A DNA stretch of 32,388 bases. Origin: an uncultured Clostridia bacterium (GTDB taxonomy: Bacteria; Bacillota; Clostridia; Oscillospirales; Oscillospiraceae). The DNA lies in contig CAMKFK010000015.1 in NCBI GenBank assembly GCA_946411835.1, forward strand, positions 1 to 32,388. The letters are read 5' to 3'. Below are positions 7,603 through 15,041 of the stretch, one piece after another. How positions within the stretch are numbered: position 1 is the first letter of the stretch; the number at the start of each line of letters is the position of its first letter. The position numbers and the translations under genes were made by a program. The notes beneath the pieces were generated by a model that saw only the letters and a program-made list of their open reading frames with translations, was not told the origin of the DNA and made no database searches.

Positions 7603-8802
7603 TTGTTTATCGGCTTTTTTTATCTTTTGCGCGCGCACGGCTTCGGCGTGTCCCTCGGCGAGTGGATGACGCTGCTGGAAGCGCTGATGCTCGACCTTCA
7701 TCACACAAGCCTGACGGGCTTTTACCTGCTTTGCCGCGCCGTGCTCGTCCACAGCGAGGCGGATTACGACAAGTTTGACCGCGTGTTCCTCGAGTACTTC
7801 GACGGTGTGCCCTTCGAGGAAGAGCTGCCCGAGGAGCTGCTGCAATGGCTCGACCACCCGCAGCAGGCGTTGGACGAGTTCCGCGCGTTTTTGCAGGCGC
7901 AGGGCTATGAGCAGAAGGACATTGACGAAATCCTGCGCATGTTCGAGGAGCGCCTGAAGGAGCAGACCGAGGAGCATAACGGCGGCTCCTACTGGATCGG
8001 AACGGGCGGCTTCTCCAGCTTTGGGCACAGCGGGCATTCGCCGCAGGGCATCCGCGTCGGCGGCGTCAGCCGTCACCGGCGCGCCTTTCAGGTGGCGGGG
8101 GAGCGCCGCTTCCGCGACTTCCGCCGCGACAACATTCTCGACACCCGCCAGTTTCAGATGGCGTTCCGCCTCCTGCGCCAATACTCCGACCAGACCCTCG
8201 GCGAGAAGACCGAGTTCGACGTGGACGGAACGGTCCGCGAGACCTGCGACAACGCGGGTACGCTGAAGATTCGATACAAGCGTCCGCGTCGCAACACGGT
8301 CAAGCTGCTCATGCTCATGGACTCCGGCGGCTCGATGGATTATTGGGCGCGGCTGTGCTCCATGCTGTTTCAGGCGGCGGAAAAGGCGAACCAGTTCAAG
8401 GAGCTGCACGTCTTTTACTTCCACAACTGCATCTATTCCTCCGTGTACAACGCGCCGCAGATGTACCGCTCGCAGGCGGTGCCGACGGAGTGGCTGCTCA
8501 GAAACTTCGGCGGCGACTACAAGGTCATCCTTGTGGGCGACGCGCTGATGGATATGTACGAGCTGACCGGCAAGCGCTGGTACTACGGCGCAGCGCGGGA
8601 GGAGGCGCGTTCCGGTCTGGACTGGCTCAAACGCTTCCGCGAGCAGTACGACCATCTCGTCTGGCTCAATCCGGAGGGGGAGCCGTCGTGGGGACCCTAC
8701 TGGGGGCAGAGCTACGGCGTCATCAGGCAGCTCATTGATATGTATCCCCTCTCGGTCGAGGGCTTGGAGCGCGCCATGAAGAAGCTGCTGGTTTCCAAAT
8801 GA
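7603..8802 (+). CDS. VWA domain protein, CoxE-like
   Basis: The 399-residue protein starts at TTG 7603 behind GGTGGA; the frame is closed by a stop at 7567 and offers no better start. The N-terminal half (FFYLLRAHGFGVSLGEWMTL...LLCRAVLV) matches the typical opening of CoxE-like proteins. The C-terminal half holds a von Willebrand A fold with the MIDAS motif DSGGS (about 240-244) and a later GDALMD. These proteins usually work with a MoxR-type AAA+ ATPase encoded beside them to insert metals or remodel complexes. No such ATPase gene is present on either side, so the partner must be elsewhere or absent. The substrate is unknown. The gene ends inside a bidirectional terminator. Confidence 0.82.
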   Translation: MFIGFFYLLRAHGFGVSLGEWMTLLEALMLDLHHTSLTGFYLLCRAVLVHSEADYDKFDRVFLEYFDGVPFEEELPEELLQWLDHPQQALDEFRAFLQAQGYEQKDIDEILRMFEERLKEQTEEHNGGSYWIGTGGFSSFGHSGHSPQGIRVGGVSRHRRAFQVAGERRFRDFRRDNILDTRQFQMAFRLLRQYSDQTLGEKTEFDVDGTVRETCDNAGTLKIRYKRPRRNTVKLLMLMDSGGSMDYWARLCSMLFQAAEKANQFKELHVFYFHNCIYSSVYNAPQMYRSQAVPTEWLLRNFGGDYKVILVGDALMDMYELTGKRWYYGAAREEARSGLDWLKRFREQYDHLVWLNPEGEPSWGPYWGQSYGVIRQLIDMYPLSVEGLERAMKKLLVSK

Positions 8803-8848
8803 AAAGGGCGTGCCGCAGAACTGTTCATTCTGCGACACGCCCTTTTTT
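8802..8848. terminator. Bidirectional terminator between convergent genes
   Basis: AAAAGGGCGTG plus CGCAGAA (8802-8812, 8814-8820) pairs with TTCTGCG plus CACGCCCTTTT (8828-8834, 8836-8846), with one C-A mismatch. There is a T run on the plus strand and an A run at the other foot, so it can stop the VWA gene (plus) and the S-component gene (minus). Confidence 0.92.
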
Positions 8849-8861
8849 CCGGGCTCTCGGG

Positions 8862-9365
8862 TTATTCCCCGATCGCTTTCCGGATCGTCGGCACGATGGC
8901 GAGAGCGAGGAAACCGCCCAGCAGCGCGGTGACGAGCTGTGGCCAGGAGAACTGCGCCGCGACCTTGGCAGGCAGGTTGCCCATCGGGATGAACAGCTTC
9001 ACCACGACGAGGTAGAGCGTGACAAATTTGCACACGGCGGCGGCCGCCACGCCGACCGCGCCGCCGGTGAAGCCGGCAGCCTTCTTGCTCAACAGGGCAA
9101 TGACCACGACATAGGCCGCGTTGCCGCAGGCGATGGCGGGCGCAAGCCAGAGCTGCGGACTGATGCCGAGAAAGTAGGCGAAGAACGGCGAAACGAGCGC
9201 GACGATCACGCCGCTCCACACGCCGCAGAGCATCGCGGCGACGGCGAGCACAAGGTTGACGCAGGAGCCGGTGACAAGCTGGTTGCCGAGCGGTCGGGTC
9301 GCCGCCTGCAAGGCGATGAGCAGCGCGACGAGGATCGCGGTGCGGGTCAGGGTTTTGGTATTCAC
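8862..9365 (-). CDS. ECF-transporter S-component-like membrane protein
   Basis: This 167-residue, very hydrophobic protein starts at GTG (complement of 9363-9365) behind AGGAGG. About five membrane helices can be drawn. The segment NLVLAVAAMLCGVWSGVIVA, followed by SPFFAYFLGI, resembles the substrate-capturing S subunits of energy-coupling-factor vitamin transporters. Such proteins bind a vitamin or cofactor precursor and rely on a shared EcfAAT module, which is not in this window. The substrate cannot be read from sequence. The gene is divergent from the Crp/Fnr regulator, and a palindromic site lies in the 89-bp gap, so it may be under that regulator's control. Confidence 0.65.
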   Translation of the reverse strand: MNTKTLTRTAILVALLIALQAATRPLGNQLVTGSCVNLVLAVAAMLCGVWSGVIVALVSPFFAYFLGISPQLWLAPAIACGNAAYVVVIALLSKKAAGFTGGAVGVAAAAVCKFVTLYLVVVKLFIPMGNLPAKVAAQFSWPQLVTALLGGFLALAIVPTIRKAIGE

Positions 9366-9382
9366 AAATCGAAAGCCTCCTC

Positions 9383-9411
9383 TTGAAAATGTAGCCGAAC
9401 TATACTATACT
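9383..9411 (+). promoter_or_regulatory. Promoter of the Crp/Fnr-type regulator gene
   Basis: TTGAAA (9383-9388), a 17-bp spacer and TATACT (9406-9411), which overlaps a second TATACT (9401-9406). The predicted transcript starts near 9418, just before the palindrome at 9426-9441. Confidence 0.65.
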
Positions 9412-9425
9412 GAGCAAGAAAAATC

Positions 9426-9441
9426 TGTTGCATCGGCAACA
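9426..9441. promoter_or_regulatory. Palindromic operator, probable Crp/Fnr-family site
   Basis: TGTTGC-ATCG-GCAACA is a perfect inverted repeat with a 4-base centre. Its GTTGC-N4-GCAAC core has the 5-4-5 geometry of Fnr/HcpR-family sites. It lies just after the predicted transcription start of the regulator gene, where binding would block transcription, and between the two divergent genes. Autoregulation is inferred. Confidence 0.55.
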
Positions 9442-9454
9442 AACGGAGAGAAAG

Positions 9455-10150
9455 ATGGACAAAGAGTTGAAGGTGCTGGCGCAGACGCCGCTTTTCAACG
9501 GCGTGTCCGATCGCGACATTGAACTGCTGTGCCGCGACCTGAGCTGCCGCCGCGCATATTATGAAAAGGGGAGCGTCGTGCTCAAGCGCGGCGCGCCGGT
9601 ACGCAGCGCCGGCATTGTGCTCTCGGGCGCGGTGCAGGCGGAGCGCAACAGCGCCGACGGCGCGCTGAACATTGTTGCGCGGCACGGCGCGGGCGAGCTG
9701 TTCGGCGACGTGCTGAACGTTTCGCGGGAGCGGTGCAGCCCGGTGGACATCGTGGCGGCGGAGGATACGGCGGTGCTCCATGTCCCGCTGGACGCGCTGA
9801 TGGGCGAGGATGGCGCCGCCGAGGCCGCCGTGCGCACACGGGTGCGGTTGAACCTGCTCTCGGAGCTTTCCGAAAAGTATTGGGCGCAGGGCGACCGCGT
9901 TACGCTGCTTCGCCTTCCGACGCTGCGCGCCAAGCTCTCCTGCATGCTCCTGATTGCGCGCCGCGAGCAGAGGAGCGACCGGGTGACGATCCCCGGCACA
10001 CGAGAGGCGCTTGCGTCGGAGCTGGGCGTCAACCGCAGCGCCCTCAGCCGCGAGCTGGGGCGTATGCAGGAGGACGGGCTGGTCGAGGTCAGACGCGGCG
10101 AGTTCACGCTGCTCGACGTGGCGGCGCTGCAAAGCAACACCGGCGAATAG
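9455..10150 (+). CDS. Crp/Fnr-family transcription regulator
   Basis: The 231-residue protein starts at ATG 9455 behind GGAGAG; the frame runs back to 9428, but that part overlaps the operator. An N-terminal cyclic-nucleotide-binding-type beta-barrel (about 10-125, with LKRGAPVRSAGIVLSG and GELFGD), a dimer helix (about 126-145) and a C-terminal winged helix-turn-helix (about 183-204, TREALASELGVNRSALSREL) are visible. The four-cysteine iron-sulfur cluster pattern of Fnr is absent; only two nearby cysteines (C26, C31) occur in this region. The barrel also does not show the usual cAMP-contact sequence, so the effector (heme, NO, redox or none) is open. The serine acetyltransferase gene follows 43 bases later, probably in the same transcript. 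Confidence 0.88.
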   Translation: MDKELKVLAQTPLFNGVSDRDIELLCRDLSCRRAYYEKGSVVLKRGAPVRSAGIVLSGAVQAERNSADGALNIVARHGAGELFGDVLNVSRERCSPVDIVAAEDTAVLHVPLDALMGEDGAAEAAVRTRVRLNLLSELSEKYWAQGDRVTLLRLPTLRAKLSCMLLIARREQRSDRVTIPGTREALASELGVNRSALSRELGRMQEDGLVEVRRGEFTLLDVAALQSNTGE

Positions 10151-10193
10151 CGCGCGAGAATCACGATCCAACGATCCGACGGAGGTTTTCAAG

Positions 10194-11090
10194 ATGGATA
10201 AAGCGAAACGCACCGAGCTGATCCGCGCTGCCGCGCTGACCATGGCGGGGCAGTACAACGCCGCCGCGTTGCCGATGTACGGCGACGCGCTGCGTATGCC
10301 GAACCGCAAGGCGATCATTGAAATCATCCGCAGCTTTCAAAGGCTGCTTTTTCCGGTTTACTACGGCGAGAAGCACCTGCTCAAGCTCCCGCCGGAGCAG
10401 TACAGCGCGCTGCTGATGGAGCGCATTTTTGACGATCTTTCCGCCCAGATTCTGCTGACGATGGAGGAGACCGAGACGAACCGCCAGCGCGCCGAGGAGC
10501 TGACCGCGCGGCTGCTCACCCGTATGCCGGAGATCCAGCGGATGCTGCAAAAGGATCTCGACGCCTTTTTTGACGGCGACCCCGCCGCCCACAACCGCGA
10601 GGAGGTCGTGCTGTCCTACCCCGGTTTCTTTGCCATTTTCATTTACCGCATTGCGCATGAGCTCTACGTCATGGACGTTCCGATGATCCCGCGTATCATG
10701 ACCGAGTACGCCCACACGGGCACGGGCATCGACATCAACCCGGGCGCGACCATCGGCGAGTTTTTCTTCATCGACCACGGCACGGGCATTGTCATCGGCG
10801 AGACGAGCGTCATCGGCAACAACGTCAAGATGTATCAGGGCGCGACGCTGGGCGCGCTGTCCCCGGCGGGAATGCGCAGCGTTCCGGGCGAGCGGCGACA
10901 CCCGAAGGTCGGCAACAACGTCACGATCTACGCCGGCTCGACCCTTCTCGGCGGCGCGACCGAAATCGGCGACAACGTGGTCATCGGCGGCAACGCTTTC
11001 TTAACGAGCAGCGTCGAGGCGAACACCACCGTGAGCATCAAAAAGCCGGAAATGAGTTTCCGTGACAAGAACCGAAAAACAGAAGGCTGA
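10194..11090 (+). CDS. cysE: Serine O-acetyltransferase
   Basis: The 298-residue protein starts at ATG 10194 behind GGAGG; an upstream extension of the frame overlaps the regulator gene. A long helical N-terminal domain (about 1-170) precedes a left-handed beta-helix acyltransferase domain with hexapeptide repeats. Diagnostic stretches are HTGTGIDINPGATIGEFFF, IDHGTGIVIGET and GATLGALSP. It makes O-acetylserine from serine and acetyl-CoA, the committed step of cysteine synthesis, in the cytoplasm. The long N-terminus matches the EpsC-like subgroup rather than short Bacillus CysE. Linkage to a Crp/Fnr-type regulator suggests redox or sulfur control, which is inference. The stop codon lies within a terminator. 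Confidence 0.92.
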   Translation: MDKAKRTELIRAAALTMAGQYNAAALPMYGDALRMPNRKAIIEIIRSFQRLLFPVYYGEKHLLKLPPEQYSALLMERIFDDLSAQILLTMEETETNRQRAEELTARLLTRMPEIQRMLQKDLDAFFDGDPAAHNREEVVLSYPGFFAIFIYRIAHELYVMDVPMIPRIMTEYAHTGTGIDINPGATIGEFFFIDHGTGIVIGETSVIGNNVKMYQGATLGALSPAGMRSVPGERRHPKVGNNVTIYAGSTLLGGATEIGDNVVIGGNAFLTSSVEANTTVSIKKPEMSFRDKNRKTEG

Positions 11091-11112
11091 TCCCCTCGGG
11101 GATCAGTCTTTT
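11087..11112 (+). terminator. Rho-independent terminator after cysE
   Basis: CTGATCCC (11087-11094) pairs with GGGATCAG (11099-11106), followed by TCTTTT. The stem includes the cysE stop codon. It separates cysE from the second polysaccharide operon. Confidence 0.85.
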
Positions 11113-11185
11113 CCTGTCATATGGGGAAAGGCGCGCGAGAGTGACCGGGAAAAAATGACACTCGGATACATTTTCTCGCAGAATA

Positions 11186-11214
11186 GTGACAAGTCCGCTT
11201 TTGTGTGATATAAT
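11186..11214 (+). promoter_or_regulatory. Strong extended -10 promoter of the 11.3-25.2 kb polysaccharide operon
   Basis: GTGACA (11186-11191), a 17-bp spacer and TATAAT (11209-11214) preceded by TGA give an extended TGnTATAAT -10. About 75 bases of leader follow. The leader contains ATGACC/GGTCAT and CTGCCG/CGGCAG inverted pairs and ends in GGGAGGAGGAG before the first gene. No internal terminator is obvious down to 25153. Confidence 0.8.
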
Positions 11215-11293
11215 GACCATACAACCGTCATAATCGGTCATATTTCCTGCCGCTGACGCGGCAATCGAACGGTACGGCAGGGAGGAGGAGAAT

Positions 11294-12418
11294 ATGGAAA
11301 GAAAACTCAACATCGCCATGTTTGGACATAAGCGCATCCCCTCCCGAGAAGGCGGCATTGAGATCGTGGTGGCGGAGCTCTCCACGCGGATGGTTGCGCT
11401 GGGCCATCAGGTCACGTGCTACAACCGGACCGGACACCATGTAAGCGGCGCCGAATTTGATGGAACGACGTCCGGCTCATACCGGGGCGTCAGGCTGAAA
11501 AACGTGTGGACGGTAAACAGGCGCGGACTGGCCGCCATGACGGCGTCCGTCTCCGCCGCCCTTCACGCCGCCTTCGGGAAGTACGACGTCGTCCACATCC
11601 ATGCGGAGGGCCCCGCCTTCATGGCGTGGCTGCCGAAGCTGCTGGGGAAACGGGTCGTCGTCACAATACACGGTCTCGACTGGCGCAGGGCAAAATGGGG
11701 CGGCTTTGCGTCGTGGTACATCAAGAGCGGTGAAAAATGCGCGGTGAAATACGCCGACGGGATCATCGTGCTGAGCGAGGCAGTGCAGACATATTTTCGG
11801 GAGACCTATCAGAGGGAAACCGTTTTCATTCCGAACGGCATCGTCAAGCCGGAGCTTCGCGAGGCGGACGAGATCGTAAAGCGCTGGGGGCTTTCCAGGG
11901 GGAGCTACGTCCTGTTTTTGGGACGGCTTGTCCCCGAAAAGGGCGTCCACTATCTGCTCGAGGCGTGGAAAAGCGTTGCGACGGACAAGAAGCTCGTCAT
12001 CGCCGGCGGAAGCTCCGATACCGCAGACTATATGAACGCGCTGAAGGAGCAGGCGGGTGAAAACGTGCTCTTCATCGGCTTCCAACAGGGACGGGTGCTG
12101 GAGGAGCTGTACAGCAATGCGTATGTCTATGTCCTGCCCAGCGATCTGGAGGGAATGCCGCTGAGCCTTCTGGAGGCGATGAGCTACGGCAACTGCTGCC
12201 TGGTTTCCGACATCGCGGAGTGCACGCAGGTCGTCGAGGATTACGCCGTCGCATTCGCGCGGGGAAACGTCGGAGATTTGACGGAAAAGCTGCAAGACCT
12301 GCTCGATCACCCCGAGAAGGTCAGCCAATATAAGGAAACCGCCTCCGATTTCATATGCGGAAAAAACAACTGGGACGATGTTGTGGACCGGACGCTCAGA
12401 CTGTATGGGACGGCATGA
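11294..12418 (+). CDS. GT4-family glycosyltransferase
   Basis: The 374-residue retaining GT-B glycosyltransferase opens with IAMFGHKRIPSREGGIEIVV, the Gly-rich loop typical of GT4 rhamnosyl/glucosyl transferases in polysaccharide loci. The donor-binding half carries LFLGRLVPEKGVHYLL and the EX7E motif EGMPLSLLE (about 285-293). It transfers a sugar from a nucleotide donor to the growing lipid-linked repeat unit at the inner membrane face; the sugar cannot be read. It is the first gene after the operon promoter with an excellent ribosome binding site. Confidence 0.92.
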   Translation: MERKLNIAMFGHKRIPSREGGIEIVVAELSTRMVALGHQVTCYNRTGHHVSGAEFDGTTSGSYRGVRLKNVWTVNRRGLAAMTASVSAALHAAFGKYDVVHIHAEGPAFMAWLPKLLGKRVVVTIHGLDWRRAKWGGFASWYIKSGEKCAVKYADGIIVLSEAVQTYFRETYQRETVFIPNGIVKPELREADEIVKRWGLSRGSYVLFLGRLVPEKGVHYLLEAWKSVATDKKLVIAGGSSDTADYMNALKEQAGENVLFIGFQQGRVLEELYSNAYVYVLPSDLEGMPLSLLEAMSYGNCCLVSDIAECTQVVEDYAVAFARGNVGDLTEKLQDLLDHPEKVSQYKETASDFICGKNNWDDVVDRTLRLYGTA

Positions 12419-12451
12419 CCCGATCTGCGGCGGCTGAGGCTTAGGAGAGAA

Positions 12452-13762
12452 ATGGACACCATTCAAGCGCAGGAAGAGACAAAGGGTACGTTTTATCACT
12501 TTGTCGTCATCGCCTACGTCGGCCTGATGACGATTGCGTTTTATGTCTCGGCAGAAAAACGCGGCATCATTCCGCTTCTCCCCACGATCCTGCGGTACGC
12601 CTGCGATGTGGGTGTGATCGCTCTGGCGATCCTGTACTATCTGGTGGCATTCCCGCAGAGACGGATGCGCCTGTCGGCGTCGCTGGCGTGGGTGTGGTCC
12701 ATCCCCTACATCGGCATGACCATGATCTCGCTTCTGATCTGGATCGTCAACCGTGCCGGCATGAATTACATCAGCCGGGGCATCATCAACGTCGGCTGCG
12801 CGGAGCTGAACGCGCTTGCCGCCGCCTGCGCGCTCTGGCTTTTCGGCAAAAAAGCGGCGGACTACACCTTCTGCGGCGCGGTGGCGGCCGTCGCGCTGGT
12901 TGCCATGCGCGCGGTCATGATGTTCGGCGTCGGCGGCTTCATCGGACAGTACCTCTCGCTGCTCCTCACGTTCGCCGGGAATACCGGCCCCGCGATGCTG
13001 TACATGGAGTTTCACGATCTGGGGCAGGGACTGGGCATGTTCGTGATGTACTATGTCTGGCAGCTGCTCCAAACCAGACGCGGCTTCCTGCTCGTTCCCC
13101 TCTCGTTCGTCTGCTTTACCCTGAGCCTCAAGCGCATCGACGTGATGGCGATCATCGTCGCCGTCTTCATGGGCTGGTATCTGAACCGGCTTACGGAGAA
13201 GAAAAAGTGGCTCTTCATCATCGCTTTTGAAGCGGCGCTGGTTTTCTTCGCGTATTTTTACCTGATTTTCATCAAGCAGGGGTACTACGGCGAATTTATG
13301 GCGCGCCTCGGCATCGACACGATGAGCCGCGACATTTTGTACAAATATTACAGCGATTACTACGAGCTGTCCCCCACCTTTCTGGGGCGCGGGCTGCGGT
13401 ATATCTTCGTTCGCACGGGGGAAACGACAGAGCTGATCCATGTTACGGGAACGATCTACATCAAAGTGCACAACGCGCACAATGAGTACATGACCTACTT
13501 CATCGAGCTGGGCTTCTGGGGCTTTATCTTCTGGCTGTGGAGCAACAGCTGGTACAGGATGAACGCCATCCGCAAATTGCGCGGCTGGGAGGGCATGACC
13601 TTCACCATGATGATCGTGATTTATTGCTTTATCTCTTACGCGACGGACAATACGTTTTTTTATTTTTCCACCAATTACATCGGCTTTGTCGCCAGCGGCG
13701 TGACCCTGCTCACAGGCGAGCGGGCGCAGGAGCCGTCCGGCGTGACGGAAGGGGAGAGGTGA
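12452..13762 (+). CDS. Wzy-like polysaccharide polymerase
   Basis: The 436-residue integral membrane protein has about 10-12 hydrophobic helices. A larger extracytoplasmic loop near 275-350 contains the YYELSPTFLGRGLRYIF and VHNAHNEYMTYFIELGFWG stretches. The H-N-E-Y/F motif followed by a hydrophobic ELGxxG helix is the hallmark of the Wzy/O-antigen ligase superfamily. It would join repeat units into polymer on the outer face of the membrane. GGAGAGAA precedes the ATG. The stop is 4 bases before the next start. Confidence 0.85.
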   Translation: MDTIQAQEETKGTFYHFVVIAYVGLMTIAFYVSAEKRGIIPLLPTILRYACDVGVIALAILYYLVAFPQRRMRLSASLAWVWSIPYIGMTMISLLIWIVNRAGMNYISRGIINVGCAELNALAAACALWLFGKKAADYTFCGAVAAVALVAMRAVMMFGVGGFIGQYLSLLLTFAGNTGPAMLYMEFHDLGQGLGMFVMYYVWQLLQTRRGFLLVPLSFVCFTLSLKRIDVMAIIVAVFMGWYLNRLTEKKKWLFIIAFEAALVFFAYFYLIFIKQGYYGEFMARLGIDTMSRDILYKYYSDYYELSPTFLGRGLRYIFVRTGETTELIHVTGTIYIKVHNAHNEYMTYFIELGFWGFIFWLWSNSWYRMNAIRKLRGWEGMTFTMMIVIYCFISYATDNTFFYFSTNYIGFVASGVTLLTGERAQEPSGVTEGER

Positions 13763-13766
13763 GGGC

Positions 13767-15041
13767 ATGAAGGACTTGATTTCCCGGGCGCTGCTCGTCG
13801 TGAAGAAGCATTTTCTCGGGCTTATGATCTTTTCCGCCGTGTTCGTGGCGGCGTTCTGCGCCTGTTCGTATGCGAACAGCTTCCGGACCGCCTCCGCCGT
13901 GCTTTCCTTCCGGTATCCCAACGCCTCCGACGGTCTCTAACCGAACGGAACGTATTTCAACGCCTACAACATCCTGACTCCCGAGGTGATCGAAGCCGGC
14001 ATACGAAACGCGGGCCTGGAGGGGAGGGTCAATCCCTTCAACCTGATGGACGAGATCACCATCCGCCCGATGAGCGACGCCTCGCTGATTACGACGCAGT
14101 ACGTCCTCACCTACGACGTGGGGAAGGACGACGATCTCGGCGCGGTCAGCGCGGAGGGGCTGCTGGATTCTGTCCTCTATGCGTATATCGACCATTTCCA
14201 CGAAACCTACAGCAACGATCAGATCGCGCTGAATCTGGACGAAACGAACGCGGCCGGCATGGAATACATCGACCTCGTCGATTATTACGATGAGACGCTG
14301 ATCCGCCTGCAAAAATACATCCGCACCCAGCAGGACAACAACAAGGATTTCGTCAGCGACGACGGGACCTCCTTTCAGGACCTGCTGAACATCATCGAGC
14401 AGTACCGTCTGACCGCCCTCACGGAGATTCGCTCGATCATCACCGAGCGCGGCGTCACAAACGAACGGGCGGTTTATACCCGGCGCCTGAATTATCGTAT
14501 CTGGAACCTGACAAACAGCTACGATTACAACCGCAAGCTGCAGCAGCTTTACAAGACGATCCTCCAGGATTACGAGGCGAGGCTGACGAGCGTCGTGTTC
14601 ATCCCCTCTCTGGACTCCGAGCGAAAGTTCTATATGTCCAAGACCAAGGTCGGCATTGACATCTACGCCCTCAACGCGACGGATTATGAGGAAAGCGCGG
14701 AGGAGATCCACCGCCAGATCAAGCAGACGGAGCGCTACATCAGCAAGATCGTCGACAGCGAAAACACCAGAACGACGCGGGAGAGCACCTACCGTGTGTA
14801 CGCCATGATCGCGCAGCTGAAGGAGCAGCTCAACGACACCATGAACAAGATACGGCTGGTTGAGAAGGAGTTCAGCCAATATAAAAACCACAACTATGTC
14901 ACGACAAGAGCGTTGACGAGGAGCTTCCGGAACCGTTCCGGGGCGAAAAAAGCTGTCGTGCTTGCGGCGGCGCTGGATGCCGTCATCGTGGCGATACCGG
15001 TGATTCGTTCACGGAGCAAGAAAGGCAAGGAGACAAATTGA
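13767..15041 (+). pseudogene. Wzz-like chain-length protein interrupted by an in-frame TAA
   Basis: ATG 13767 behind GGGGAGAGG opens a Wzz-type N-terminus: MKDLISRALLVVKKHFLGL, a TM helix (about 18-35) and the strand AVLSFRYPNASDGL. Codon 58 is TAA (13938-13940). The same frame continues without a break as PNGTYFNAYNILTPEVIEAG and on to 15041, with a long coiled-coil periplasmic region and a second TM (AKKAVVLAAALDAVIVAIPV). Read through, the protein is 424 residues, normal for the family. The flanking wording (GL-x-PNGT-F) is what Wzz-like proteins show, so one codon was altered; CAA, GAA or TAC would each need one base change. A GTG at 13986 could give a truncated product lacking TM1. It could be a true pseudogene, a strain variant or a base-call error. 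Confidence 0.8.

Noticed and set aside
11477-13921. A very long open frame on the minus strand (over 800 codons), and similar ones at 1235-2923, 4950-7034, 23450-25330 and 30322-32313
   Set aside because: They lie opposite well-supported genes, have Arg/His/Val/Gly-rich translations without motifs or ribosome binding sites, and arise from the high-GC third-position pattern of the real genes.
13938-13940. Programmed stop-codon readthrough or recoding
   Set aside because: TAA is the least leaky stop, and no SECIS-like or other recoding structure was recognised after it. Mutation or base-call error is simpler.
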